Positions 35,231 to 44,299 of a stretch of DNA of 64,000 nucleotides are shown one piece after another (within the stretch, counting starts at the first letter, position 1; each line of letters begins with the position of its first letter). The stretch covers positions 3,906,001-3,970,000 of the forward strand of contig NZ_CP045118.1 of the NCBI RefSeq assembly GCF_009189165.1. The letters are read 5' to 3'. Source of the stretch: Pseudomonas sp. SCB32. Its GTDB lineage: Bacteria; Pseudomonadota; Gammaproteobacteria; Pseudomonadales; Pseudomonadaceae. The notes under the pieces were generated by a model. The model saw only the letters and a list, made by a program, of their open reading frames with translations, was not told where the DNA came from and ran no database searches. Position numbers and translations under genes: made by a program.

Positions 35231-35857
35231 TTACTTCTTGGACGTCAGCGTGCTGTAGGCGGTGATCAGGTTGCGGTAGTCCGGGATGTGCGCGGAGAAC
35301 AGCGCGGCCAGGCCTTCGATGTCGTTGCGCCAGTCGCGGTGCAGCTCACAGGCCACGCCGAACCAGGTCATCATCTGCGCGCCGGCGGCCTCCATGCGGC
35401 GCCAGGCGGCATCGCGGGTGACTTCGTTGAAGGTGCCGGACGCATCCGCCACCACGAACACATCAAAGCCTTCGGCCAGCGCCGAGAGCGCCGGGAAAGC
35501 CACGCAGACCTCGGTCACCACGCCGGCGATGATCAGCTGCTTCTTGCCGGTGGCCTTGACGGCCTTGACGAAGTCCTCGTTGTCCCAGGCGTTGATGTTG
35601 CCCGGGCGGGCGATGTAGGGGGCTTCCGGGAACAGGTCCTTCAGCTCCGGCACCAGCGGGCCGTTGGGGCCGTTTTCGAAGCTGGTGGTGAGGATCGTCG
35701 GCAGCTTGAAGTACTTGGCCAGGTCGGCCAGGGCCAGGACGTTGTTCTTGAACTTGTCCGGTTCGATGTCGCGTACCAGGGATAGCAGACCGGCCTGGTG
35801 ATCGACCAGCAGTACGGCGGCCTGGGTCTTGTCGAGACGGACGTAGGGCTTGCTCAT
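35231..35857 (-). CDS. Isochorismatase-family hydrolase (YcaC-like)
   Basis: 208 residues. Cysteine-hydrolase triad: Asp in LLVDHQAGLL, a conserved Lys further on, and nucleophile Cys in GVVTEVCVAFPAL, preceded by a cis peptide. The sequence runs closely in the YcaC pattern (MSKPYVRLDK, DYRNLITAY), a family with unknown physiological substrate. It lies in tandem with a paralogue 55 bp upstream on the same strand. Confidence 0.88.
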   Translation of the reverse strand: MSKPYVRLDKTQAAVLLVDHQAGLLSLVRDIEPDKFKNNVLALADLAKYFKLPTILTTSFENGPNGPLVPELKDLFPEAPYIARPGNINAWDNEDFVKAVKATGKKQLIIAGVVTEVCVAFPALSALAEGFDVFVVADASGTFNEVTRDAAWRRMEAAGAQMMTWFGVACELHRDWRNDIEGLAALFSAHIPDYRNLITAYSTLTSKK

Positions 35858-35912
35858 GGCGTTTCCTCGTTTGCGGGTGAAGTGCCCGGCGCGATCGCCG
35901 GGCCAGGGTGAG

Positions 35913-36599
35913 TCAGCGTTGCGAGTCCAGTACTTCGTGCGCGGTCACTACTTGCTGCGCCTTGGTGTAGCTTTCGATCAGCAGACGGTAGTGGGGGAAG
36001 ATCAGGCTATAGGCCTCGGCCCATTGGGCGGCGTCGGGGCGGTTCCAGGTGCGCTGGATTTCCGACGCCACCGCGGCGGTGTCCATCGGTACCACGCCGG
36101 CCTGTACCACACGGGCCAGGGTGATTTCCTGGGCGGCCTTGGAGTAGGTGCCGGAGGCGTCGATCACGGCGAAGACCCGATAGCCGGCGTTGACCGCGGC
36201 AATGGCCGGGAAGGCCATGCACACGCTGGTGATGGTGCCGGCGATGACCAGGGTCTTCTTGCCGGTCTTCTCCACGGCGGCGACGAACTCGGGGTTGTCC
36301 CAGGCGTTGATCTCGCCCTTGCGCGCCACGTATTGGGCGTGCGGTGCGGCTTCGTGGATTTCCGGAATCAACGGGCCGTTGGGACCTTGTGGTACCGACG
36401 CCGTGGTGATGACCGGGATCTTCGCCAGGGTGGCGATCCGCGCCAGGGTGATGGCGTTGTTGCGCAGCTCGGTCATGGGCATGTCCTTGACCGTCTGGAA
36501 CAGGCCGCTCTGGTGGTCGATGAGCAGCATGGCGGTGTCGTCGGGATCGATCACCGGACGCTGGCCGTTGAAGTTGGCGATCTGAGAGAAGTTGCTCAT
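35913..36599 (-). CDS. Second isochorismatase-family hydrolase (YcaC-like paralogue)
   Basis: 228 residues, homologous along its length to the downstream gene ([16 protein letters not shown], Cys in [16 protein letters not shown], shared NAWDN motif). GGAG precedes the ATG. Tandem paralogues next to a pirin gene, with a LysR regulator beyond, suggest a small stress-induced detoxification cluster. Confidence 0.88.
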   Translation of the reverse strand: MSNFSQIANFNGQRPVIDPDDTAMLLIDHQSGLFQTVKDMPMTELRNNAITLARIATLAKIPVITTASVPQGPNGPLIPEIHEAAPHAQYVARKGEINAWDNPEFVAAVEKTGKKTLVIAGTITSVCMAFPAIAAVNAGYRVFAVIDASGTYSKAAQEITLARVVQAGVVPMDTAAVASEIQRTWNRPDAAQWAEAYSLIFPHYRLLIESYTKAQQVVTAHEVLDSQR

Positions 36600-36702
36600 G
36601 TTGGTTTCTCCTCGGAAGGGCCGTCCCGACCCACGGTGCCCCTCGCACTCCAGCGAGGGAGATGATCCAGACTAGGCGCTCGCCAAGTCCGGGATGTGAC
36701 AC

Positions 36703-37569
36703 TCATCGGATCAGTTGGCCGAAGCGGCCTTCGCGGAAGTCGTCGATGGCCTCGCGGATCTCTGTGTCGCTGTTCATCACGAAGGGGCCATAGCCGACGA
36801 TCGGCTCGTTCAGCGGCTCGCCACTGAGCAGCAGGACCAGGGCATCGCTGTCGGCTTCCAGCAGCAGGCTGTCGCCTCGCGGGTCGAACAACGCCAGTTG
36901 CCCTTCCCGCAGGCTTTCGCCACTGCCCAGCCGCAGGTTGCCGCGCAGGACTACCAGGGCGGTGTTGCGCCCGGGGGTGACCCGCAGGTCCAGCGTGCGA
37001 CCCGCATTCAGGCGCATGTCCCAGACATCCAGTGGGCTGAAGGTGTGGGCCGGGCCCGCTGCGCCGTGGTAGCGGCCGGCGATCACCCGCAGGGTGCCAG
37101 CGCCGTCGGGCAGCTCGACCTGCGGGATGTCCGCCGCCAGCAGCGTCTGGTAGGCCGGCGCGGTGCGCTTGTCACGTGCCGGCAGGTTCACCCAGAGCTG
37201 CGCCATGTGCAGCGTGCCGCCACTGCGGCTGAAGTCGGGCGAGTGGAATTCCTCGTGGAGGATGCCGTTGCCGGCAGTCATCCATTGCACGTCGCCGGGG
37301 CCGATGCGCCCACCGCCGCCGCTGGAGTCGCGGTGTTCCAGTTCGCCCTGGTAGACGATGGTTACCGTCTCGAAACCGCGGTGCGGGTGCTGGCCGACGC
37401 CGCGTGGGCTGTCGCTGGCGGTGAAGTCATGGGGACCGGCGTGGTCCAGCAGCAGGAAGGGGCTCAGGTGCTCACCCAGGTTGTCGTAGGAGAACAGCGA
37501 GCGGACCGGGAAGCCATCACCGACCCAGTGCGGCCGGGGTGCGCTGTAGATACCAAGAATCTGTTTCAT
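36703..37569 (-). CDS. Pirin-family protein
   Basis: 288 residues from the ATG at 37569 (AGGAGG 6 nt upstream). Bicupin fold with metal ligands in GVGQHPHRGFETVTIVYQGE and in the downstream LHEEFHSPDF. The C-terminal cupin includes GEPLNEPIVGYGPFVMN. Bacterial pirins act as quercetinases or as redox-linked regulators. The divergent LysR gene 101 bp away is its likely regulator. Confidence 0.9.
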   Translation of the reverse strand: MKQILGIYSAPRPHWVGDGFPVRSLFSYDNLGEHLSPFLLLDHAGPHDFTASDSPRGVGQHPHRGFETVTIVYQGELEHRDSSGGGGRIGPGDVQWMTAGNGILHEEFHSPDFSRSGGTLHMAQLWVNLPARDKRTAPAYQTLLAADIPQVELPDGAGTLRVIAGRYHGAAGPAHTFSPLDVWDMRLNAGRTLDLRVTPGRNTALVVLRGNLRLGSGESLREGQLALFDPRGDSLLLEADSDALVLLLSGEPLNEPIVGYGPFVMNSDTEIREAIDDFREGRFGQLIR

Positions 37570-37670
37570 GGGGTGCCTCCTGTAGTGCATGGGAGACACG
37601 ATAAATCTGCAACAATGGAGTCGGTAGACGGCGATAATTCACCTCAGAGTTCCATCCGGAGAACACTGAA

Positions 37671-38576
37671 ATGGAAGACCTCAACGATCTCTATTACTTC
37701 GCCCAGGTCGTCGAACACGGCGGCTTCGCCCCCGCCGGGCGCGCCCTGGACCAGCCCAAGTCGAAGCTCAGCCGACGCATCTCCTCGCTGGAGGAGCGCC
37801 TGGGGGTACGCCTGATCCAGCGCTCCACCCGGCATTTTTCGGTGACCGAGATCGGCCAGGAGTACTACCGCCACTGCCTGGCGATGCTGGTGGAAGCCGA
37901 AGGCGCGGCCGAGGTGATCGAGCGCCACCGTTCCGAGCCCCAGGGCGTGGTGCGGCTGAGCTGCCCCACCGCCCTGCTGAACTTCTGGGTCGGCCCGATG
38001 CTGGCGCGCTTCATGATCGAGCACCCGCTGGTGGCGCTGCATGTGGAAAGCACCAACCGCCAGGTGGACCTGATCCAGGAAGGCATCGACGTAGCCCTGC
38101 GGGTGCGCTTCCCGCCGCTGGAGAGCAGCGACCTGGTCATGAAGGTGCTGGGCGAGAGCCGCCAGCGTGTGGTCGGTTCGCCGTCGTTGCGCGAGCGGTT
38201 GACGGCGCGACCGATCCCCGCCGACGTGGCGGCGTTGCCGACGCTGCACTGGGGCTCGGTGCAGCGCGAATACCACTGGCAACTGGACGGCCCCAAGGGC
38301 GCCAGCGCCCAGGTGCGCCATCACCCACGGCTGGTCACCGATGACCTGATGGCGCTGCGCCAGGCCGCGCTGGCCGGGGTCGGCGCGGTGCACCTGCCGG
38401 CGGTGGTGGTGTGCGAGGACCTCAATGACGGCAGCCTGGTCAACCTGCTGCCCGACTGGTCGCCACGCACCGGGGTGGTCCACGCGGTGTTCCCCTCGCG
38501 TCGCGGCCTGCTGCCATCGGTGCGGGCACTGCTGGACTTTCTCGCCGAAGCGTTCGAGCGCAGCGACATGGCCTGA
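37671..38576 (+). CDS. LysR-family regulator, divergent from pirin
   Basis: 301 residues with GGAG upstream of the ATG. HTH: FAQVVEHGGFAPAGRALDQP and KSKLSRRISSLEERLGV. C-terminal effector domain from about residue 90. The back-to-back arrangement with the pirin gene is common in pseudomonads and suggests it controls pirin and perhaps the two hydrolases behind it. Confidence 0.88.
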   Translation: MEDLNDLYYFAQVVEHGGFAPAGRALDQPKSKLSRRISSLEERLGVRLIQRSTRHFSVTEIGQEYYRHCLAMLVEAEGAAEVIERHRSEPQGVVRLSCPTALLNFWVGPMLARFMIEHPLVALHVESTNRQVDLIQEGIDVALRVRFPPLESSDLVMKVLGESRQRVVGSPSLRERLTARPIPADVAALPTLHWGSVQREYHWQLDGPKGASAQVRHHPRLVTDDLMALRQAALAGVGAVHLPAVVVCEDLNDGSLVNLLPDWSPRTGVVHAVFPSRRGLLPSVRALLDFLAEAFERSDMA

Positions 38577-38659
38577 ACCGCTCGCGCCTTAAGGCTGCAT
38601 TCAGATTCGCCACGGATACTCTCCTAACGAACTATCTCCAAAGTGTTGGGGGGGACGTC

Positions 38660-39343
38660 ATGACCCAGTCCGAATGGGAGTCACTGTTTCCGTTCCGCTT
38701 CGGTCCGCGCGACACGCACCTGGCGAGCCTGTGCCTGATCGGCCGTGACGATCCGCAGCGGCACGAGATCGAAACCTTCGTGCACGAGCGCTTCGACCGC
38801 ATCTACCACGCCGACCTGCACCAGTACCTGCCCGAGCTGCTCAGCCTGCGCGACCGCCATGGCGCGCTGGTGGCGGTCGCCGGCATCCGCCTGGCGCTGC
38901 GCGAGCCGCTGTTCCTCGAACGCTACCTGGACGAGCCGCTGGAATATCCGGTATCGCGCCTCGCCGGTTATGCCGTGCCGCGCGAGGAGCTGGCGGAAGT
39001 GGGCAACCTGGCCGCCCGGAATGCCGGCAGCGCACGCCTGATCATTGCCGCGATGACCTGGCTGCTGGCCGCGCGCGGGCTGCGCTGGGTCGCCTTCACC
39101 GGCGCTGCGCGGCTGGTCAACAGCTTCCATCGCCTGGGCCTGGAGCCGACGGTGCTGGCGCCGGCCAACCCGGCCCGGCTGAACGGCGAGCTGGCCGACT
39201 GGGGCAATTACTACGACCAGCACCCCCAGGTGTTCACCGGCAGCATCCGCTACGGCCATGAACAGCTGGAGAACAGCGGGGCGTACCAGCGCCTGGGGCT
39301 CCCGGTGCTGCTCTACCGCGCGAGGCTCGTGCATGCGGCCTGA
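38660..39343 (+). CDS. Thermostable hemolysin family protein (GNAT-like fold)
   Basis: 227 residues, recognisable by LRDRHGALVAVAGIRLALRE, EVGNLAARNAGSARLIIAAM and RLVNSFHRLGL. These match the family named after Vibrio delta-VPH thermostable hemolysin. The ELVAVAG-type strand and the helix after EVGNL recall acyl-/acetyltransferase folds, so an acyl transfer role is more likely than membrane lysis. No signal peptide is present. It is the first gene of an overlapping set with an AMP-dependent ligase and an SDR. Confidence 0.8.
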   Translation: MTQSEWESLFPFRFGPRDTHLASLCLIGRDDPQRHEIETFVHERFDRIYHADLHQYLPELLSLRDRHGALVAVAGIRLALREPLFLERYLDEPLEYPVSRLAGYAVPREELAEVGNLAARNAGSARLIIAAMTWLLAARGLRWVAFTGAARLVNSFHRLGLEPTVLAPANPARLNGELADWGNYYDQHPQVFTGSIRYGHEQLENSGAYQRLGLPVLLYRARLVHAA

Positions 39344-40799
39344 GCTGGAAGACTTCCTGCACCATCTGCGCCACCACGCCCGTGACCATGGCGAGCGCCT
39401 GGCGCTGCGGGGCGCGACCCAGCGCTACAGCTACGCGCAGTTGCTGGAGGCCGTGGAGCAGCGCGCGGCCCACCTCGCCGCACAACCGGGCGGCGCCTTG
39501 GCGCTGGTGCTGGACAATGGTCCGGAAGCCCTGATCTGGGACCTGGCCGCGCTGTTCAGCGAGCGCCCCTGCCTCATCCTGCCGCCCCTCTTCAGCAAGT
39601 CCCAGCGCGCCCACTGCCTGATGCAAAGCCAGGCCAGCCTGGCCCTGGTCGAGCCGGGCCTTGAGGACGAGCTGCGCAGCAACGGTTTCAGCCGTGGCGA
39701 GACCTTCTGGTACCGCCCGGCGGTGGTGGACGCCGGCCTGCCCCTGGGTACGGCGAAGATTACCTACACCTCCGGCAGTACCGGCACCCCCAAGGGCGTA
39801 TGCCTGGATGCCGGCGCCCTGCTGCGGGTTGCCCGTGAACTGGAAGCCGCGAGCCGGCCAGCCGAGCCCGACCGCTACCTGGCGGTCCTGCCGCTGGCGG
39901 TGCTGTTGGAAAACCTCGGCTTGTACGCCGCCCTGTGCGCCGGCGCCACGCTCACCCTGCTGCCCACCGAACAGCTGGGGCTGAGCGGGTCGAGCAACGT
40001 GAACTGGAAGCGCCTGCTTGGCGCCATCGCCCTGAGTGGCACGCAAAGCCTGTTCCTGGTGCCGCAACTGCTGCTCGGCCTGGTCACCGCCATCGAGCGC
40101 GGCGTGATGCGTCCCGGCGCGCTGAAGTTCGTCGCCGTGGGCGGCACCCGGGTGGCGCCGTCGCTGCTGCAACGCGCCGCCGCCGTCGGGCTGCCAGTGT
40201 TCGAGGGCTACGGGCTCTCCGAATGCGCCTCGGTGGTCTGCCTGAACCGCCCTGGCGCGGTGCGTCCGGGCAGCGTGGGCAGGCCCCTGCCCCATGTACA
40301 GGTGAAGCTGGCCGAGGATGGCGAGGTGCTGGTCAGCGGCTCTGCCCTGCTCGGCTATCTCGGTGAACCGCCACACGCCGGGCAGTGGTGGCCGACCGGC
40401 GACCTCGGCCGTTTCGACGAGGACGGCTACCTGTACCTCGCCGGCCGCAAGAAGAACCAGTTCATCACCCGCTTCGGCCGCAACGTCAACCCGGAATGGA
40501 TCGAAGCCGAACTGACGCAGAACGGCGTGGTGCTCCAGGCCTTCGTCCATGGCGAAGGCCTGCACCAGACCCTGGCGCTGCTCTGGCCGGTGGACCCGAC
40601 CTGCACCGATCAGGCCCTGGAACAGGCGGTGCACCAGTGCAACCAGCTGCTGCCGGACTACGCCCGCGTGCATCGCTGGGCGCGCCTGCCGGAACCTTTC
40701 AGCAGCGCCAGCGGCCTGCTCACCGCCAACGGCCGCCCACGCCGCGCCGCCATTCTCGAACGGTACCGCGAAGCCCTTTCCGAAATGGTCACCGAGTGA
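39333..40799 (+). CDS. AMP-dependent acyl/aryl-CoA-type ligase
   Basis: 488 residues. The ATG overlaps the previous gene by 11 bp and has GAGG 7 nt upstream. Adenylation motifs: YTSGSTGTPKGV (P-loop), EGYGLSECASVV (A5), WPTGDLGRFDEDGYLYL (A7), and the A10 lysine region (LTANGRPRRAAI). It should activate a carboxylic acid as the acyl-adenylate. Direct overlap with the hemolysin-family gene suggests the two act on one acyl substrate. Confidence 0.9.
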   Translation: MRPELEDFLHHLRHHARDHGERLALRGATQRYSYAQLLEAVEQRAAHLAAQPGGALALVLDNGPEALIWDLAALFSERPCLILPPLFSKSQRAHCLMQSQASLALVEPGLEDELRSNGFSRGETFWYRPAVVDAGLPLGTAKITYTSGSTGTPKGVCLDAGALLRVARELEAASRPAEPDRYLAVLPLAVLLENLGLYAALCAGATLTLLPTEQLGLSGSSNVNWKRLLGAIALSGTQSLFLVPQLLLGLVTAIERGVMRPGALKFVAVGGTRVAPSLLQRAAAVGLPVFEGYGLSECASVVCLNRPGAVRPGSVGRPLPHVQVKLAEDGEVLVSGSALLGYLGEPPHAGQWWPTGDLGRFDEDGYLYLAGRKKNQFITRFGRNVNPEWIEAELTQNGVVLQAFVHGEGLHQTLALLWPVDPTCTDQALEQAVHQCNQLLPDYARVHRWARLPEPFSSASGLLTANGRPRRAAILERYREALSEMVTE

Positions 40800-40810
40800 G
40801 GCGCTGGCCC

Positions 40811-40996
40811 ATGCCCTTCTTCGATAGCCTGCAGTCGGCCACCGCCACGGAGCGCGAAGCGCTGTTCGGTGTCCCGGTGGTCCGCGAGGCGCCAGGCCAG
40901 GCGTCGGAGATCGCCCGCCACCGGCATGTCGACACCCGCCGCGCCCTGCCAGGCGCCCGGTCGCAGCACGACGAGGTGCAGCATGCGCTTGCCTGA
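40811..40996 (+). CDS. TenA/heme-oxygenase-like stub (61 aa)
   Basis: The frame starts MPFFDSLQSATATEREALFG and then VPVVREA, which looks like the N-terminus of TenA-like iron-containing oxidases of about 230 residues. After about 27 codons the similarity ends and the frame runs out of the overlap with the SDR gene. Most likely a deletion removed the rest. A real 61-residue peptide cannot be excluded. Confidence 0.4.
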   Translation: MPFFDSLQSATATEREALFGVPVVREAPGQASEIARHRHVDTRRALPGARSQHDEVQHALA

Positions 40997-41780
40997 GTGC
41001 CGCGTAGTGCTCACCGGCGCCAGCGGCGGCATCGGTCTGCAACTGGCCGAGCAGCTCTGCGCGGCCGGTGCCCAGGTCCTGGCGGTGAGCCGCCACGCCG
41101 GCGCGCTGATCGAGCTGATGCAGCATTACCCCGAGCATCTGCACTGGCAGGCCGCCAACCTGCGCAATGGCGCGGACCGCCAGGCCCTGCTGGATAGGGT
41201 GCGGTGCAACGGCGGGCTCAACCTGCTGATCAATGCCGCCGGGGTCAACCAGTTCGCCATGCTCGACCAGTTGGATGAGTCGCGGCTGGACGACATGATC
41301 GAGCTGAACATCGCCGCCACCCTGCACCTCACCCGCCTGCTGGTGCCGATGCTGCGCGAGCAGCACGAGGCGCTGGTGGTCAACGTCGGCTCGATCTACG
41401 GCTCCATCGGCTATCCGGGCTATGCGGTCTATTGCGCCAGCAAGTTCGCCCTGCGCGGCTTCTCCGAAGCCATGCGCCGCGAGCTGGCGGACACCACGGT
41501 GGACGTGCTCTACGTGGCCCCACGCACGACCCGCACCGGCATGAACAGCGCCGCGGCGATGGCGCTCAACGACGCGCTCAAGTCCCGCACGGACGATCCC
41601 CGTGATGTCGCCCGGGCCGTGCTCGCAGCCATCGAAGGAAAGCGCGGCGAGCTCTACCTGGGCTGGCCGGAAAAACTCTTCGTGCGCATCAATGGCATGC
41701 TGCCCGGCATCCTCGATCGCGCACTGCGCAAACAGCTGCCGCTGATCCGCCGCCACAGCCGCCATGGGCAACAGCCCTGA
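40983..41780 (+). CDS. Short-chain dehydrogenase/reductase
   Basis: 265 residues from the ATG at 40983 (GAGG 6 nt upstream), overlapping the stub by 14 bp. Cofactor motif TGASGGIGLQLAEQL, NAAGVNQFAML, catalytic Ser in NVGSIYGSIGYPGYAVYC (YxxxK as YCASK). C-terminal IEGKRGELYLGWPEKLFV. It is the last enzyme of the hemolysin-family/ligase set. Confidence 0.9.
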   Translation: MRLPECRVVLTGASGGIGLQLAEQLCAAGAQVLAVSRHAGALIELMQHYPEHLHWQAANLRNGADRQALLDRVRCNGGLNLLINAAGVNQFAMLDQLDESRLDDMIELNIAATLHLTRLLVPMLREQHEALVVNVGSIYGSIGYPGYAVYCASKFALRGFSEAMRRELADTTVDVLYVAPRTTRTGMNSAAAMALNDALKSRTDDPRDVARAVLAAIEGKRGELYLGWPEKLFVRINGMLPGILDRALRKQLPLIRRHSRHGQQP

Positions 41781-41903
41781 TGTCATGCGTGCCCGCTCCG
41801 TCGCTCCACCACCCGAGCGCCCTGCCCTAGGCGCCCCAGGCGCGGGACGGCGCGCCGGGTTCGATGCTTTACTCATGGAAATTCACGCAGTACAGGACTG
41901 ATC

Positions 41904-42560
41904 ATGCGTTTGCTGTTGGTAGAGGATGACCAGGCTCTGGGCGAAGGCGTTCGCACCGGCCTGCGCCAGGAGGGCTACACCATTGACTGGCTGCAGGATG
42001 GCGCCAGTGCGCTGCACGCCTTGCAGACCGAGGAGTTCGACCTGGTGGTGCTCGACCTCGGGCTGCCGCGCCTGGACGGTCTGCAGGTGCTCGGCCGCGT
42101 GCGCGCTTCCGGCTCGACGGTGCCGGTGCTGATCCTCACCGCCCGCGACGCTACCGAAGACCGCATCGCCGGGCTGGATGCCGGCGCCGACGACTATCTG
42201 GTCAAACCTTTCGATCTCAATGAACTCCAGGCCCGCCTGCGCGCCCTGCTGCGTCGCAGCAGCGGCAGGGCACGGGCGCTGATCGAACACGCCGGGGTCA
42301 GCCTCGACCCCTCGACCCAGCAGGTCCATTTCCAGGGTCAACCCGTGGTGCTCACGCCCAAGGAGTACCAGCTGCTGCACGAGCTGCTGGCGCAACCGGG
42401 CAAGGTCTTCACCCGTGACCGCCTGACCCAGCTGCTCTACGGCTGGGATGAAAGCGCCGAAAGCAACACCCTGGAAGTGCACATCTCGCACCTGCGCAAG
42501 AAGCTGTTCAGCGGCCTGATCCGCACCGTGCGGGGCATCGGCTACCTGGTGGAAGCCTGA
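41904..42560 (+). CDS. OmpR/PhoB-family response regulator
   Basis: 218 residues. The receiver domain has EDDQ near the N-terminus, phospho-acceptor in VVLDLGLPRLDG (Asp51) and Lys in DYLVKPFD. The winged-helix output is LTPKEYQLLHELLAQPGKVF and HISHLRKKLFSGLIRTVRG. It resembles QseB/PmrA/ColR types. Its last base overlaps the kinase ATG (TGATG). Confidence 0.9.
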   Translation: MRLLLVEDDQALGEGVRTGLRQEGYTIDWLQDGASALHALQTEEFDLVVLDLGLPRLDGLQVLGRVRASGSTVPVLILTARDATEDRIAGLDAGADDYLVKPFDLNELQARLRALLRRSSGRARALIEHAGVSLDPSTQQVHFQGQPVVLTPKEYQLLHELLAQPGKVFTRDRLTQLLYGWDESAESNTLEVHISHLRKKLFSGLIRTVRGIGYLVEA

Positions 42561-43939
42561 TGAGCTCGTTGCGCAACCGCACCCTGTGGCGGGTGATGCT
42601 CCTGCTGCTGGTGGGCACCGGCCTGCTGGCGCTGTACAACCACCACGACAGCAGCCACGAGATCGCCGAAATCTACGACGCCCACCTGGCGCAGAACGCC
42701 CGCCTGCTACAGGGCGTGATGAGCCTGCCGCTGGCCGGTGCCGAGCGGCGGACGCTGTACCACGCGTTCAACGAAGCGCTCAGCCAGTCCGGCGAGGGAC
42801 GTCCCGGACACCCCTACGAAAACAAGCTGGCCTTCGCCGTGTGGAGCGATGACGGTGAACTGCACGTACGCTCGCCCAGCGCGCCGGGCTTCGATACCCC
42901 GCCGAGGGTACCCGGCTTCACCACCGAGACCCGCGACGGTCAGCAATGGCGTGGCTTCGTGCTGCCGGTGCCGGCGCAGAAGCTGGTGATCTGGGTCGGC
43001 GAGCGCTACGACGTGCGCGACGACCTGGTTGGCCGCATCGTCCGCCACACCCTGCTGCCCTTCCTGGCCGGCAGCCTGGCGCTGGCGCTGCTGGTCTGGC
43101 TTGCCATCGGCTGGGGGCTGGAGCCCCTGCAGAACATGGCGCGAGTCATCCGCGCCCGGCACGCCGATTCGCTGGAACCGTTGCAACTGGTGCCGCTGCC
43201 GCGCGAGCTGGAGCCGATGCAGGCGGCCCTCAACCGCCTGCTCAGCCAGGTGGATTCGCTGCTCCAGCGCGAGCATCGCTTCATCGCCGACGCCGCCCAT
43301 GAGATGCGTACGCCGCTGGCGGTTCTGCGCCTGCATGCGCAGAACGCCACCCAGGCGGACAATGAGGAGCAGCGCCAGAAGGCCCTGGACTTCCTGATCG
43401 ATGGAGTCGACCGACTCAGCCGGGTGGTCAATCAGTTGCTGACCCTGGCGCGCCTGGAACCGGTGTCCAACCGCAGCCTCTGGAAAATGCTGGATGTACA
43501 GACCCTGATCACCGACAGCCTCGCCGAGCTGACCCCCTGGATGCTGCGCCAGCAGGTCGAGCCCGACCTGGAGATCGCCAGCGGCGACTACCACACCCTC
43601 AGCGATCGCGCTGCACTGGAAGTGATCCTGCAGAACCTGGTCAGCAATGCGGTGAATTTCTCCCCGGCCGGCGCCACCGTAAGGGTCGCCCTCGAACGCC
43701 AGGGCAGCGACCTGCTGCTGACCGTGCAGGACAGCGGCCCGGGGATAGAGGAAGCCCGGCTGGAGCGGGCCTTCGAGCGCTTCTACAGTGAAGGCAACCC
43801 CAGCGGCGCGGGCCTGGGTCTGTCCATCGTCAACCGGGCGGTGCAGCGTCTGGGTGGCGAGGCACGGTTGAGCAACCGCCCCGAGGGCGGTCTGCAGGCG
43901 CGCATTCGCCTGCCCGTGCGAGGCGAACCTCGTCCCTGA
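42560..43939 (+). CDS. Sensor histidine kinase
   Basis: 459 residues. Two membrane helices (VMLLLLVGTGLLALY, about 11-27, and LLPFLAGSLALALLVWLAIG, about 165-190) flank a short periplasmic sensor region. H-box AHEMRTPLAVLRLHA (phospho-His near 247), N-box NLVSNAVNFSPAG, G boxes DSGPGIEEARL and GAGLGLSIV. QseC/PmrB-like. Partner of the response regulator it overlaps. The system sits 123 bp after the ligase/SDR operon and may regulate it. Confidence 0.9.
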   Translation: MSSLRNRTLWRVMLLLLVGTGLLALYNHHDSSHEIAEIYDAHLAQNARLLQGVMSLPLAGAERRTLYHAFNEALSQSGEGRPGHPYENKLAFAVWSDDGELHVRSPSAPGFDTPPRVPGFTTETRDGQQWRGFVLPVPAQKLVIWVGERYDVRDDLVGRIVRHTLLPFLAGSLALALLVWLAIGWGLEPLQNMARVIRARHADSLEPLQLVPLPRELEPMQAALNRLLSQVDSLLQREHRFIADAAHEMRTPLAVLRLHAQNATQADNEEQRQKALDFLIDGVDRLSRVVNQLLTLARLEPVSNRSLWKMLDVQTLITDSLAELTPWMLRQQVEPDLEIASGDYHTLSDRAALEVILQNLVSNAVNFSPAGATVRVALERQGSDLLLTVQDSGPGIEEARLERAFERFYSEGNPSGAGLGLSIVNRAVQRLGGEARLSNRPEGGLQARIRLPVRGEPRP

Positions 43940-44054
43940 TCTTCATCCCGCGTCGAGAATAATTTCATAACCCATTTGGCCGATGGAGATTTTCCCTCGG
44001 CGGCTTATGCTTTCAGAAAAGAGCACCCGTACTCTGCCGTAAGGAGAAGGTGTC

Positions 44055-44299
44055 ATGGAGAGGATTCCCAAGGAACGCGCAACAGCCATCCGCCGTCTCA
44101 AGAGCAAGTCCCCCGGACGCTCGAGAGTCAGGATGTCGGAGCAGGTCGCTGAGAAATCTCCTACAGACTCCGCTGAAAGCCGACCCTTACCATCTGCACA
44201 CTTCATTTCCGTAACTGACTATCCCACCAAGCAATTCTTCATCCATGGCGACGCGTCCGATGTTTGCAGAGTGATTGGTTTTGCCGCAGAGGTGCCGCC
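44055..44299 (+). pseudogene. Partial duplicate of the Nudix gene 5' end
   Basis: The segment from the ATG at 44055 (PKERATAIRRLKSKS) copies the start of the downstream Nudix gene (LKERATVICRLNDK) for about 15 codons, then diverges with no Nudix box. It is probably a decayed tandem duplication that now lies in the Nudix leader. The frame to 44315 has no recognisable domain. Confidence 0.5.

Noticed and set aside
38660..39343. Literal reading of 'thermostable hemolysin' as a toxin
   Set aside because: No signal peptide or membrane-active segment, and the operon context is enzymatic; only the family name suggests hemolysis.
39234..41876. 880-codon minus-strand open frame
   Set aside because: Antisense to the ligase and SDR genes, which carry complete motifs; the minus frame has none.
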